Part shown: positions 23,548-35,650 of the stretch, piece after piece
Numbering within the stretch: the stretch's first letter is position 1
Layout of the letters: every line of letters begins with the position of its first letter
DNA from: Gnetum montanum
Lineage: Eukaryota; Streptophyta; Gnetopsida; Gnetales; Gnetaceae
Direction: 5' to 3'
DNA: 64,000 nt
Assembly (NCBI GenBank): GCA_015680685.1
Contig: MNCI01030754.1
Location: 282,046 to 346,045 of the forward strand
The notes under the pieces: model-generated
The model's input: the letters and a program-made list of their open reading frames with translations, nothing else
Databases searched by the model: none
What the model was told of the DNA's origin: nothing
Made by a program: the position numbers and the translations under genes

Positions 23548-23640
23548 AACTTACATGATATTTGAGACTTCTTGAGAGGTCACCCATCGTAGTTCTACTC
23601 TAGGTTGAGTGCACTTAATTATGAAATTTTTATTCTTGTT
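23548..23640 (-). ncRNA. 5S rRNA-like relic
   Basis: The minus strand aligns with the second half of plant 5S rRNA: GATGGGTGACCTC is identical to the C-box core, GAGTAG and GAAGTC flank it at correct spacing, and AATTAAGTGCAC stands at the A-box position (AGTTAAGCGTGC). Most differences are C-to-T or G-to-A. The first 40 bases of the gene are hardly recognisable. It may be a 5S pseudogene, a 5S-derived SINE, or part of a Cassandra-type LTR, which carries a 5S sequence. I see no second copy or LTR ends to decide. Confidence 0.6.
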
Positions 23641-24120
23641 CTTACTAGGGTGTCAAATTCAATTTTTGAAAATTATTTGTGTGCAATTTTTATTTAAATC
23701 AATGTGTCAACGATGGGAATTTTGAATTTCTCATTAGTTGAAATTTTCATTAATTAATTGCCAAAAAATTTAAATTTCTTGTTAATTGATGAAAAATAAT
23801 TTTCTATCACTGAAGGCAAGGAAGGCTACTAGACAAGGATGGTGATGAGGTAGGAAACATAGAAAATGGTAACAACATGCCAAAAGGAATGTGCAAGAAG
23901 CAACACAGCAGTGGAAACAAGTGTTGATGATGGTAGTGCAAAGTTTGCAAGGAAGGGAGCTGCACTAGGCGATGAAGCCCAAGCTTGTGCGGTGTCTTTC
24001 TAAGGTTTGCACAACCCTCTCTGGGATTTGTGTAGTTCTTTTCAAGGCCTAAATTGCCCAAAATAGGAACTATGTGGCCAACACTATGCACAATTTCTAG
24101 ATTATTGGTAGCCTTGGAGG
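23641..24120. other. Unassigned AT-rich sequence in the leader insertion of B
   Basis: No conserved frame on either strand. The minus-strand frame at 23807-24124 has no recognisable domain. Confidence 0.3.
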
Positions 24121-24300
24121 ACACTAGGGGATGCTTGTGATCAACAACACTAGGAGGGTGTCAAGGATGCCTATGATTATCATCATCATTAGTGCCACAG
24201 AGCACCAAGGGTGCTTGTGATCAATAACATTATTGGTGCCCATGGAGCATGATGGGTGCCTATGATCCATAGCACTAACAATGTTCATGGGACATTAAGG
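24120..24300. repeat. Degenerate ~45-bp tandem repeat, about 4 copies
   Basis: The word TGCTTGTGATCA or TGCCTATGATCC begins at 24132, 24168, 24212 and 24257 (spacings 36, 44, 45), each followed by a CACTA/CATTA and GGTG(C/T) block. Copies are diverged by transitions and small deletions. Confidence 0.65.
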
Positions 24301-24639
24301 AGACTACTAAGGATGTGTACAAGCAATGATAGTGCTTATGGCAGCACAAGAAGGAAAACATGGTGGAATGCATAGGAGGACAACACAAGAGTCGACGACA
24401 TGTCCAAGAGGCAACACAAGAGAGCAGTAAGACATGCAGAATGTATCATGAGAGGTGGTCTCTATGTGGTCCATTTTTTCCCATCCCTTAGGGCCAGCCA
24501 TGACATTGTGCAACCAAGCCTTGTGGCCCTATCATGTAATGGCATGGCAGGCCCAACTACCATCAATCGTTGGTCGGCCAGGTCACTGCCAACGAAGCCT
24601 GTGGGTCTTGTTGTGAAATAGCATAGTAGGTCTACCATA

Positions 24640-25080
24640 TCCCTTTTAAAGGATTTTTTTCATAAATAAATATTAAATCTAATATTTTAAAAAATACTTT
24701 TTTAATTTCAACTACATTTAACTCGAGAAACACCATATCTCCTAAACTGTAAGGTAGATTTTGACGAAATTGGTACCGTTGTAATCATTTCAGAGAGCAC
24801 TATGCATTGAGCTAGTGATAATTCCATTTTGGTGGATCTATAAACCCCAAAATCATAAAAAATTAAGTGTTAAATTTATTAAATCATTAATTAACATAAG
24901 TCAATACTTCCTCTTTACTCTTGCCAAGATTCTTGCTATTATTTTATAAATACATAAGAGAAGAAAGAATTTGCCCATCATAGTTCAATATCAATAGAAG
25001 ATTGAAGGATTCCATCAGTGGAGAAGCTTGAATATTTTTTTCATCAACACAAAATATTTTAACCATCATCATTGTGGCTC
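24640..25080 (+). other. LTR-like or promoter-like sequence
   Basis: A CACCATATCTCC / AAACTGTAAGG / AGATTTTGACGAAATTGG block resembling plant LTR interiors is followed by a TATA box (TTTTATAAATAC, about 24942-24953) and then a purine-rich leader. A second end is not found, so it could be the promoter of the gene remnant that follows. Confidence 0.3.
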
Positions 25081-25139
25081 CAAAGCGTACTACTTAGGCT
25101 CCTACTTCAGCTCTAGGTAGCTTAAAATTGGTGTCCATT

Positions 25140-27215
25140 ATTTTTCATCAAAATAGTGTAGTTACTACTTCTAATAATTTGCATGATTTACATGGAAAGA
25201 AGGAGTTTTAATATATTACAACTTCACCATTATTTGAATTACCTATCTTCCCTATTTTCAAGGCAAAAAAGTGTAAAGACTTAATCATTCAATGGTGTAA
25301 TTTTTATAATAACAACATAAGCACCACTTCCCAATTATTTTTTAGGTCAATAATGGTTTGCCTCAGGTTTTCACCTTGGGGAGGATCCTTTAATTCCATT
25401 TATTTTCTCCCCTAAATCTAAATTATTTATCCAAAAAGAATTATCTGATTATGTTATTGATTCTGTTGTCAGCAAAAGCTAATTTCTTTGTGGAGATTTT
25501 ATTAATGAAATTCACTTTGAATTATGTCAATTCATCCATAGTACATTTCTGTGGCATCAATAACAGTCTCATGTTACTACTTTTTCCATATATATACTTC
25601 ATGGTGCCATAACTGGCAAAGTTTATGATTGGTCGTTGTCTTGTTTTTCTACTTTCTACAATGTCATGAATGGAGCTACTACTACCAAAGAAAATCCTAG
25701 TAATCCATATACCATATGTTGCGTACCCTTTGTCATGTGTTTAATTTTAGTTATAGTCCTTCAACCAAACTCTTTAGTTGATACAATCCTAGTTTACGTC
25801 CAAAATTTCTTAGAGGATAGTATTATAAAGAGTAAGATTGAGGGTGGCAAGAAAGGTCATATGGTTTTGTAGTAAGCTAGAAATCAAGAGGGAAGTAGCA
25901 AGGTATATATATATTGAATTGTTATTATTACTTATATAATTTTAAGTATTTGACAATGCAATCTGGGATATAGAATGAACCAATCCATAGTGCATAGACT
26001 AAAGGTGCACAAACTAAAGATGCTTAAGGTACTTCATCTGTTAAAGGTGCTTCAACCTTTGGAAGGATTCAACATTAACAACAAATCACGCTTACTAGCT
26101 CCAAGTTATATATAATAACATAGTTTATTATTTTACTTGCTTTTCTAATAAATTATTTTTATAGAGGCAACATACTAGGCAAGGTTCTAAAAACCCAAGA
26201 CAAAAAGGCCAACAACAAATCCAACAATAAGCCCAACAATAAGATACAAGATAGAATAAGGGAAAGGAACCAAAGGTAAGTTTTAATTATTTTAAGGTTT
26301 GAATACTTCCCTTTTTCATTCTTGTATGATGTTGACATTTTGTGTTGCAAATGTCTCTAAGTCGAAGGTACTTAATACAAGAAATGAGAAGAGATGATAC
26401 TGTAAGTGCTGGTGCTAAACAAACCTTCACTCCTCTAGTTTCCACCCCTTCATATAGATCATCTCATGTGGAATTTACACATGTTACCCCCTTTACTCAT
26501 GCAATCCTTGTAAGGGGCTCCTTACTACAAGCGATGTAAACATTAGTTGTTAGGTCCATTCCAGTGACTCCTTTCATCTCTATCTCAAGTTTCCTTACTC
26601 ACTCGAATATATGATGATAGCTACTAAGGAAGAACTCATTATTTTTTGGCATAGGGGTCAACAAATTACAAAGAATATTCCTTACTCCATTCGTAAGATA
26701 TCTTCCACATACGAGACTCTTGATCATGTAACTTCAAGAAGGATTATGAATGGATACGAACTAGTGTTCCATCATCTTTTCATCCAATTCCTAAAGATGC
26801 TCCAAAGGTTGTCCAAAATTTAGAGCAACTTCTAGAAGAGTTAAAGAGTGTGACATGTCTTGCTTAGCATCTGTTGATGCATGAGTGCCTTCAAGTGGAA
26901 ACTAATTGGTTGTGAGTGAGTATTTTTGCTCTTCTTTTCCTTTCTTTCATTTGATCTTCTTTTTCATAATTTTATAATTTGAAACTTGTTTTGTGTGTGC
27001 AAAGGAAAGGAAAAGAGTGGAAAATGACATGGAAGATCAATTTTTCAAATGAATGTGTTGGAGACCCAATTGAAAAAGAAGGAGAAGGTAGTGATTGTAG
27101 CAAAGAGTTACAATAAGTACATGAAGCAATTGTGTGGCAGCTTGGTGGGATGTAAAAATGATGCCACTGATGAAGAATGGGAAGCACAATTGAAGATAGT
27201 TTAAGATCTCCTTAA
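25140..27215 (+). pseudogene. Intron-bearing unidentified gene remnant
   Basis: Plus-strand coding-like stretches are separated by GT...AG segments: a donor at 25906 (GCAAG/GTATAT), an acceptor near 26164 (TTTTTATAG), a donor at 26275 (AAAG/GTAAGT), and a short intron about 26915-27003 (GTGAGT...GCAAAG). The longest open parts are 25636-25872 (hydrophobic middle, basic end), 26342-26539 and 26611-26823. The last exon encodes a lysine- and glutamate-rich, coiled-coil-like end (LKKKEKVV...EEWEAQL) at about 27060-27200. Frame breaks and stops show it is dead. I do not recognise the family; a captured plant gene or the extra ORF of an unseen element are both possible. Confidence 0.35.
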
Positions 27216-27410
27216 TGTGTTCTAGAAAAATGACTAACCACTATTATGCTTCTTATTTTTCTTTATTTTGCATCTTTCCAATTTCTATGTTTCACTTCTT
27301 CCCTTTCTACTACTTCTTTCCTTACATGTATTCTACTTGGATGTACTTCTATTTCTTATAATAACAATAAAATAATATTTTCTTCCACTTTGGCTCTTGA
27401 ATCGTGGTTT

Positions 27411-27422
27411 GCTCCAATACCA
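27411..27422 (-). other. Primer-binding site of element B
   Basis: The minus strand reads TGGTATTGGAGC four bases inside the LTR, a near match to TGGTATCAGAGC, the initiator-methionine tRNA site used by chromoviruses. Confidence 0.75.
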
Positions 27423-27426
27423 AATA

Positions 27427-27938
27427 TGACATCCCATTTCTGGATGAAGTAAAAACATGATCATTCGTCACTTAATCCATTGCATCATCATATTTGTAAG
27501 CATTATAATGGAAATATCATAAAATACTTAATAAATGAATTAACTAGTAAATGAATAATTGGTACTTGGAATAGGAAAGAAAAACAAAAAATAATTTATT
27601 AATAAGAGAGAGTACTATAATTCCCTCTAGGTTAGCTATCCATGCCACATAAGTCTTAGAGGCAATTTGGCACTGCCACCATAGTTTGGCTATCCAACCA
27701 AAGAGGTGATTAGTCCCTTCTTGTCCTGCTTCACCTAGCTCCTGTCACTTACCTTTCTAGGCTCCACGACCCCATGCCGACATGACCTCTAAAACCAACC
27801 TTAAATGGCATAGGTTAAACCCATTCCCAAGGGATACATAAATAATTGTAACTCCTTATAATGAGATACCCCTTCATTTGAAGATTAATTACATTTTTAC
27901 AATATGTTTCTACCCTTAACAAGGGACGAGACATTACA
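27427..27938 (-). repeat. 5' LTR of element B
   Basis: In plus orientation it runs from TGACATCCC to GACATTACA, 512 bp, the inverted-end style of plant chromovirus LTRs. It matches 4735-5114 over its right-hand 380 bases. The primer site lies immediately to its left, fixing the element on the minus strand. Confidence 0.85.
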
Positions 27939-28540
27939 GGAAGTGTCAATTGTGAAGTTATTTCCTAATCCTTAATGGATCAAGAAGCTCATGGAGCTCT
28001 TTTGCACAATTCATTATTCACCATCTCCTTCACTCATGATGTTAAATGGAAATTGTTCCTAGCCCTCACCTAATAGTTTTAGTATTGTTGATCCTGCTTC
28101 TAATATCAAATTCATTGTTAGTGATAGGAAATTTTTCTTGAAACTCCACCTTTGATACTTGTTCAATGTCCACATTATTAACTAATTGGAGGAACATGTT
28201 GTTCCATGAATCACTATTTTACCACCTTAATAAGGTAGGTGAATCTCCTAGTATATGGAAAATGAGACTACTCACAACCCTACTAACCAAGGCCTTCCTA
28301 GGAACAAGTTAAAGCCAAGTATTTCCTCAACCACCAAAAAGTCAAAAAATGTGAAAAATCACTCCTCGATAATAAAATCTAGCAAAATTAATCCTCATAC
28401 TACTACCCATGATTTTTTGAAGGATTTAAGAGTTGAAGGAGACATATCCTAAATGTTATTGGCTAAACTTAAGCATTCAATGATAGATAAAGTGATTACA
28501 TTTTTTGCTACACCATCCTCAATGTGAATGTAATGATCTT
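27939..28540 (-). pseudogene. Aspartic protease region of element D
   Basis: Minus-strand reading near 28280-28345 gives FLVVEEILGFNLFLGRPWL, closely matching FLVVEEMPGFNLIVGRSWL of element A. This is the C-terminal protease signature of this Ty3 group. Upstream (28345-28540) the active-site half is too decayed to read a clear D(S/T)G. Downstream coding stops at 27939, where the LTR of B begins, so the rest of D's pol lies beyond B or is lost. Confidence 0.7.
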
Positions 28541-29620
28541 TATACTAGCCAATGCATACAGTAATAAAGAGAGGAGCACACAATACTTCATCATTTTGGG
28601 AATTGGTTTTAACCTCACGATTACAAAAGGTTAGTGTGGTATGACTTTCTCTTTCTCTAAGGAGAGGTGGCACAATGATAGAATGGATGGGCTTCTCACT
28701 AATAGGCATTCTTTCACTCATGGGGATTAAGATCAACATCTTAACCAATGCTATTCTGTGAGCAAGGAAGATCATGACTAAGTTGTATACACTTAGTGAT
28801 ATATTCTTTTGTTTTAGGGAGAGCTTGACCTATTCCATGACCGTAAGAAAGTATTTTTTTGTTGGCATGTGATTTTTCAACTTTGGTAGCCTTGACTTCC
28901 TCCATCTAGCCTTGAAGTTTTAGCTTATGTTTTAAGATCTACTACTTGAATCCCTTATTTATATCTACTTTGAAGTTCTCTTTTAGTTGATTGGTCAATG
29001 CAGCTTAGGTACTGGAGTTTGTGAGTATGAATGATATTGGTAGAGCTTTACTGGATCAACCTCCTTTCAAACTTTTTATGGTTGGTTCTTTTTGATGATT
29101 TTAGTTGGTGGCTTGGTAATGAAAAGTTTTTGTTGCTATTTCAATGGTACATTCTTAATAGTTGGTGGGAACGGCATTGAGGTATGGGCCATAATATGTG
29201 AACATTGGTCATGGGTTGCCACAGGCTTACTCACAGATGGTGGAAAAACCATGATAATGAATGGTTCTTCGGGAGTTTTTGGTGGTGACACTCTTATAAC
29301 AAAATAGGTTTTTGCACCAAATGATGTTGAAGTCTTGTGATCATAGGAAGGCACCTTAGTCATGAACGACTCCCTGGGGCATTTAGGCTTATTAGAAATA
29401 TTGAAGGTTTATTGTATAGGAGTTATTAATGGCATAAAGGAGATCCTTATACACATGCATTAATTAACTTTGGGACCTCACAAGATTAGATAAGTGTAAG
29501 ACTAGTTTTTCACCATCGATCATCTTTAGGAGATCATCTTTCAAGGCTAAACAAAAATTATTCTCATGACCAAGTAGTTGATGACAGTGACAAAACGTAT
29601 CAAGATGAAAGTATTTTGGT
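28541..29620 (-). pseudogene. gag C-terminus and linker of element D
   Basis: Contains a nucleocapsid-type motif at about 29545-29605, FCHCHQLLGHENNFCLALKD (C-x2-H-x4-H-x4-C), as in Tat-like gag proteins. Downstream is a proline-rich linker frame (29363-29136, PEEPFIIMVFPP) leading to protease. Zinc-coordinating residues are kept but frames are broken. Confidence 0.6.
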
Positions 29621-30661
29621 ACTTGAGAATCATCTTTGGTTACTACAGTTTGATCTTTGATGATCCCACAAAGACAATCATGCCTCTTACAAGCATTATC
29701 AAATTTTTGTTTATGTTGGATACAATTGTTCTTAATAAACTATTCAAGAAGTTTAGAGGGTTTTATTGGTATCTTCGTGCACTTGGATTGATCCTTATAT
29801 TCAAAGTTAGGTTTTACTGGTTAAAAGTATTTGATGTAGATTTCTAAGATGGGACAAAAGATGTGTTATCTTGTGATGACTTTTGTCCCTCTACTTGTTT
29901 CGTTTCTTTTACTATAGTTGCTATAATTACCTGTGCTTGTTTAGTTTTATTCCTATCCCTCTTCATGTGTTAGTTTTTGTAGGCCACATAAGCTAGATCA
30001 TTTCTACCTTCAAAAGCCTCCTTAATATTCTTAATTTATGACAAGGCTTGGCTTACTCATAGCAAATCTAAGTAATAGAGTATTGACTTGATAAAATCAT
30101 TGATAGCTCCTTTAAAAATGGCTAACAAATGGATCTCAAAGATGGGTTTTGAAATTTCATTTAAAGTAGCATTTCACCTTTGATTGAATTTTTGGACTAG
30201 CTCAAGGGGCCCCTACCTTACTTTCATGAGTTGGTCCAAGGTTGTATTTCGCCTTAGCTTATATTTAAAGTGATTAATAAATTAAGTGATTAGATCATCA
30301 AGTGAGGAGATAGAACCTCTCAGCATTGTCCTATACCAATCTAAATTCTTTCCTACCAAGGACATGGGGAAATTTTGCAACATAGTATGAGGCCAAGCTT
30401 GTAGTAGAAGACACTTAGAATGAAAAGTGATAATATGGGCATTAACATCTCCTTCACCATTATATTTGGTGAAGTGCGGGATGGGAATGCTTATAGGTAG
30501 CATTATCTATGGTACATAGGGGCTGATGGGATCATCTTGGTAAAAATCCATCACTTTCATAGTTTAGGTAATGTTTGTCTTAAACTTTTGCAACTCATCA
30601 GACAAGTTTTGAATCATTTGAAAAGCTTGTTCTAAGCTTTGGAGCACTCTAGTAGACTACA
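29621..30661 (-). pseudogene. gag core of element D
   Basis: The frame 30503-30282 reads IPHFTKYNGEGDVNAHI, ..., FPMSLVGKNLDWYRTML, the start of the classic retrotransposon gag domain (KYDGxxDPxxH, ..., LxGxALDWY). Upstream at 30550-30660 is a leucine-heptad helix (LQSLEQAFQMIQNLSDEL). The N-terminus continues into the repeat array at 30634 onward, so the first copy of that array overlaps the gag start. Confidence 0.8.
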
Positions 30662-33600
30662 TTGATGGCTAAACAGCATGTGGTTGCATAATAGGTAGCA
30701 GTATTAGTGAAACATGGCATGTTGTTATAGTTGCAAGGATATTAAACAATGAAAAAGATGTTTGCAAGGGGAGCTAAGGGATATGGAAAATATTAGAAAG
30801 AAAGGAGCCATGGAAAACATATAGAACTTGAGATCTCAAGGAGGGACCAATAGGTATCATGAAAGGTAGTAGTAGAGAAGAAATTATTGGTGGAGGTTGC
30901 ACTAGGAGAGGCTAGGACATTATTATGGCCTACAAGACAAAAGGTTTTGACATGAATATAGGAGTAAATTGGAAAGTAGGTTAGGTGGCCTAATTTAGTG
31001 ATGCTACAGAAGATACCTAGGTCACCACAAAATTAGGATGTAATGGGTTGTTCATGGAAGAATTAGAAATCAATTGTTGTAAACAATCTTCCAAGTGAGA
31101 ATCAGTTTCATAATATCCTCCTATTTCATCTAGATCTTCTTAATCTTACCCCAAACTCTCTTCATCACTAGCTTGAACTTACATTTTGAGCTAACATATG
31201 TATGTAGAATTTTGTGAGTTCTATGTAGTCATAGGAAGAAATAATGTATTCTTTCCCATTTCTATGAACTAGCTTGAACTTACATTTTGAGTCTAACTAT
31301 TTTCATGGAATGTATAAACCAACTTGTATCTTGGCACAAATAAAGTTGTACTGACCCTCATTGATATCTGCATGTGCAAGTCCTCAAGCTAGATGCCTAA
31401 GGTACTAGCAATGCTAAACTATAGTAGGATCTTTTGGATCATGAGTTGCTACAAGCTTACTCATATGGCCATGGGTCTTTTGGATTGATGCCTAACAACA
31501 TGTGGTTGCATAATAGGTAGCAGTATTAGTGAAACATGGCATGTGGTCTAAGCTTTGTAGCACTCCAGTAGACTACATTGATGGCTAAGATTTGTAGCAC
31601 TCTAGTAGACTACATTGATGAAAAAATAGCATGTGGTCTAAACTACATGTGGTTGCATAACATTGATGGCTAAACAGCATGTGGTTGCATAATAGGTAGT
31701 AGTATTAGTGAAACATGACATGTTGTTACAATTGCAGGGATATTAAACAATGAAAAAGATGTTTTCAAGGGGAGCTAAGGGATATGGAAAATATTAGAAA
31801 GAAAGGAGCCATGGGAAACATATAGAAATTGAGATCTCAAGGAGGGACCAATAGGTATCATGAAAGGTCATAGTAGAGAAGAAATTATTGGTGGAGGCTG
31901 CACTAGGAGAGGCTGGGACACTATTGTGGCCTACAAGACAAAAGGTTTCGACATGAATATAGGAGTAAATTGGAAAGTGGGTTAGCTGGCCTAATTTAGT
32001 GATGGTACAGGAGATACTTGGGTCACCACAAAAGTAAGATGTAATGGGTTGGTCATGGAAGAATTAGGAATCAATTATTGTAAACAATCTTCCAAGTGAG
32101 AATTATCCTCCTATTTCATCTCGATCTTCTTAATCTTACCCTAAACTCTCTTCATCACTAGCTTGAACTTACATTTTGAGCTAACATATGTATGTAGAAT
32201 TCTGTGAGTTCTATGTAGTCATAGGAAGAAGGAATGTATTCTTTCCCAATTCTACGAACTAGCTTGAACTTACATTTTAAGTCTAACTATTTGCATGGAC
32301 TGTATAAACCAACTTGTATCTTGGCACAAATAAAGTTGTACTAACCCTTATTGATATCTACATGTGCAGGCCTTTAAACTAGATGCCTAAGGTACTATTA
32401 ATGCTCAACTATAGTAGGATCTTTTGGATCATGGGTTGCTACAAGCTTACTCATATGGTCATGGGTCTTTTGGATTGATGGCTAAAAAACATGTGGTTGC
32501 ATAATAGGTAGCAGTATTAATCAAACATGGCATGTGTTCTAAGCTTTGTAGCACTCTAGTAGACTACATTGATGGCTAAGCTTTGTAGCAGTCTAGTAGA
32601 CTACATTGATGGCTAAACAACATGTGGTTGCATAACATTGATGGCTAAACAGCATGTGGTTGCATAATAGGTAGTAGTATTAGTGAAACATGGCATGTTG
32701 TTACAGTTGTATGGATATTAAACAATAAAAAATATGTTTGCAAGGGGAGCTAAGGAATATGAAAAATATTGGGAAAAAAGGAGCCATGAAAAACATATAG
32801 AACTTGAGATCTTGAGGGACTAATAGGTATCATGAAAGGTAGTAGTAGAGAAGAAATTATTGGTGGAGGCTACACTAGGAAAGGCTGGGACACTATTGTG
32901 GCCTATAAGACAAAAGGTTTTGACATGAATATAGGAGTAAATTGGAAAGTAGGTTAGGTGGTCTAATTTAGGGATGGTACAAAAGATACCTGGGTCACCA
33001 CAAAAGTAGGATGTAATGGGTTGGTCATGGAAGAATTAGGAATCAATTGTTGTAAACAATCTTCCAAGTGAGAATCGGTTTCATAATATTCTCCTACTTC
33101 ATCTAGATCTTCTTAATCTTACCCCAAACTCTCTTCATCACTATCTCGAACTTACATTTTAAGCTGACATATGTATGTAGAATTCTGTGAGTTCTATGTA
33201 GTCATAGGAAGAAGGAATGTATTCTTTCCCATTTCTATGAACTAGCTTGAACTTACATTTTGAGTCTAACTACTTTCATGGAATGTATAAACCAACTTGT
33301 ATCTTGGCACAAATAAAGTTGTACTAACCCTCATTAATATCTACATGTACAGGTCTTCAAGCTAGATGCCTAAGGTACTAGCAATGCTCAACTATAGTAG
33401 GGTCTTTTGGATCATGGGTTGCTACAAGCTTACTCATATGGTCATGGGCCTTTTGGATTGATGGCTAAACAACATGTGGTTGCATAATAGGTAGCTGTAT
33501 TAGTGAAACATGGCATGTGGTCTAAGCTTTGTAGCACTCCAGTACACTACATTGATGGCTAAACAACATGTGGTTGCATAATAGGTAGCAGTATTAGTGA

Positions 33601-35319
33601 AACATGGCATTTTTTTACAGTTGCAAGGATATTAAACAATGAAAAATATGTTTACAAGGGGAGCTAAGGGATATGGAAAATATTAGAAAGAAAGGAGCCA
33701 TGGAAAACATATAGAACTTGAGATCTCGAGGAGGGACCAATAGGTATCATGAAAGGTAGCAGTAGAGAAGAAATTATTGGTGGAGGTTGCACTAGGAGAG
33801 GCTAGGACATTATTAATGGCCTAGGACATTATATAGGAGTAAATTGGAAAGTAGGTTAGGTGGCCTAATCTAGGAATGGTATAGAAGATACCTAGGTCAC
33901 CACAAAAGTAGGATGTAATGGGTTGTTCATGGAAGAATTAGGAATCAATTGTTGTAAACAATCTTCCAAGTGAGAATCGGTTTCATAATATCCTCCTATT
34001 TCATCTAGATCTTCTTAATCTTACCCCAAACTCTCTTCATCACTAGCTTGAACTTACATTTTGAGCTAACATATGTATGTGGAATTTTGTAAGTTCTATG
34101 TAGTCATAGGAAGAAGGAATGTATTCTTTCCCATTTCTATGAACTAGCTTGAACTTACATTTTGAGTCTAACTACTTTCATGGAATGTATAAACCAACTT
34201 GTATCTTGGCACAAATAAAGTTGTACAGACCCTCATTGATATCTGCATGTGCAAGTCCTCAAGCTAGATGCCTAAGGTACTAGCAATGCTAAACTATAGT
34301 ATGATCTTTTGGATCATGAGTTGCTACAAGCTTACTCATATGGCCATGGGTCTTTTGGATTGATGGCCAAATAGCATGTGGTTGCATAATAGGTAGCAGT
34401 ATTAATGAAACATGGAATGTGGTCTAAGCTTTGTAGCACTCCAATAGAATACATTGATGGCTATGCATTGTAGCACTCTAGTAGACTACATTGATGGCTA
34501 AATAGCATGTGGTCTAAACAGCATGTGGTTGCATAACATTGATGGCTAAACAACATGTGGTTGCATAATAGGTAGCAATATTAGTGAAACATGGCATGTT
34601 GTTACAGTTGCAGGGATATTAAACAATGAAAAAGATGTTTGCAAGGGGAGCTAAGGGATATGGAAAATATTGGAAAAAAAGGAGCCATGGGAAACATATA
34701 GAACTTGAGATCTCAAGGAGGGACCAACAAGTATCATGAAAGGTAGCAGTAGAGAAGAAATTATTGGTGGAGGCTGCACTACGAGAGGCTGGGACACTAT
34801 TGTGGCCTACAAGACAAAAGGTTTCGACATGTATATAGGAGTAAATTGGAAAGTAGGTTAGGTGGCCTAATTCAGGGATGGTACAAAAGATACCTAGGTC
34901 ACCACACAAGTAGGATGTAATGGGTTGGTCATGGAAGAATTAGGAATCAATTGTTGTAAACAATCTTCCAAGTGAGAATTAGTTTCATAATATCCTCCTA
35001 TTTCATCTAGATCTTCTTAATCTTACCCCAAACTCTCTTCATCACTAGCTTGAACTTACATTTTGAGCTGACATATGTATGTAGAATTCTGTGAGTTCTA
35101 TGTAGTCATAGGAAGAAGGAATGTATTCTTTCCCATTTCTATGAACTAGCTTGAACTTACATTTTGAGTCTAACTATTTTCATGGAATGTATAAACTAAC
35201 TTGTATCTTGGCACAAATAAAGTTGTACTAACCCTCATTGATATCTGCATGTGCAAGCCTTCAAGCTAGATGCCTAAGGTACTAGCAACACTCAACTATA
35301 GTAGGGTCTTTTGGATCAT
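30634..35319. repeat. Five ~1-kb tandem copies of the D leader/gag start
   Basis: A block beginning near TTGATGGCTAAACA recurs at 30662, 31663, 32639, 33552 and 34539 (periods 1001, 976, 913, 987). Each copy repeats the same order of landmarks: ATTAAACAATG, GAAGAAATTATTGG, CTTCCAAGTGAGAAT, AACTTACATTTTGAG (twice), CACAAATAAAGTTGTAC, TTTTGGATCATG. The junctions carry extra short duplications of the words CTTTGTAGCACTC and AGTAGACTACATTGATGG, mostly in copies 1, 2 and 4. Periods are not multiples of three and each copy has stops, so amplification happened at the DNA level. The leftmost copy is the one continuous with gag. Confidence 0.9.
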
Positions 35320-35454
35320 GGATATTGGGAAAATCTTGATTGCTACCCATATTTGCTATGTTTTGTGGCAAAATGGTTTAAGTAAAGAGCATAAATGATG
35401 AGGTGCTGAGAAAAAGCTTCACTGTAATTAACAACTATGGCTTAGATCAAAAGA
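35320..35454 (-). other. Leader sequence of element D
   Basis: Single-copy sequence between the last 1-kb repeat and the AT-rich minisatellite; no frame seen. Confidence 0.35.
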
Positions 35455-35650
35455 TAAGAGATTGGATGCAATGTAAGATAGTGAGTAGGATACAACATAA
35501 AATAGAGAATTGGTTATAGCATAAAATAAATAACAAGTTAGGATCCAATGTAAAATGAATAATAGACTATAGTGTAAAATAGGGGAGTAATTTGCAGCAT
35601 AAAGTAGAAAATAGACTACAACATAAAATAGATCAGCAGGCCACAGCATG
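35455..35650. repeat. Degenerate 23-29-bp minisatellite, 7-8 copies
   Basis: The core CA(A/G)(C/T)(A/G)TAAA(A/G)TAG recurs in GTAAGATAG, CATAAAATAG, CATAAAATAA, GTAAAATGA, GTAAAATAG, CATAAAGTAG and CATAAAATAG. The minus-strand frame across it (35649-35428) is a by-product, rich in Y, L and F. The array lies in the leader of D, as the 27-bp array at 1092 may do in A. Confidence 0.75.

Larger units (their letters stand above)
4735..27938 (-). mobile_element. Element B: chromovirus (Ty3) carrying nested insertions
   Basis: Matching LTRs end at 5114 and 27938. Between them, on the minus strand, lie an initiator-Met-type primer site, gag with a zinc knuckle, protease, RT, RNase H, integrase, a chromodomain and a purine tract, the standard chromovirus order. 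Element C splits the integrase at 5687-19073. About 4 kb of foreign DNA (roughly 23450-27400) separates gag from the primer site. Every domain is broken by stops or lost catalytic residues, so B is an old, dead copy. It appears to have inserted into element D, whose protease region stops at 27939. Confidence 0.8.

Noticed and set aside
35428-35649. Minus-strand Y/L/F-rich frame
   Set aside because: Translation of the AT-rich minisatellite.
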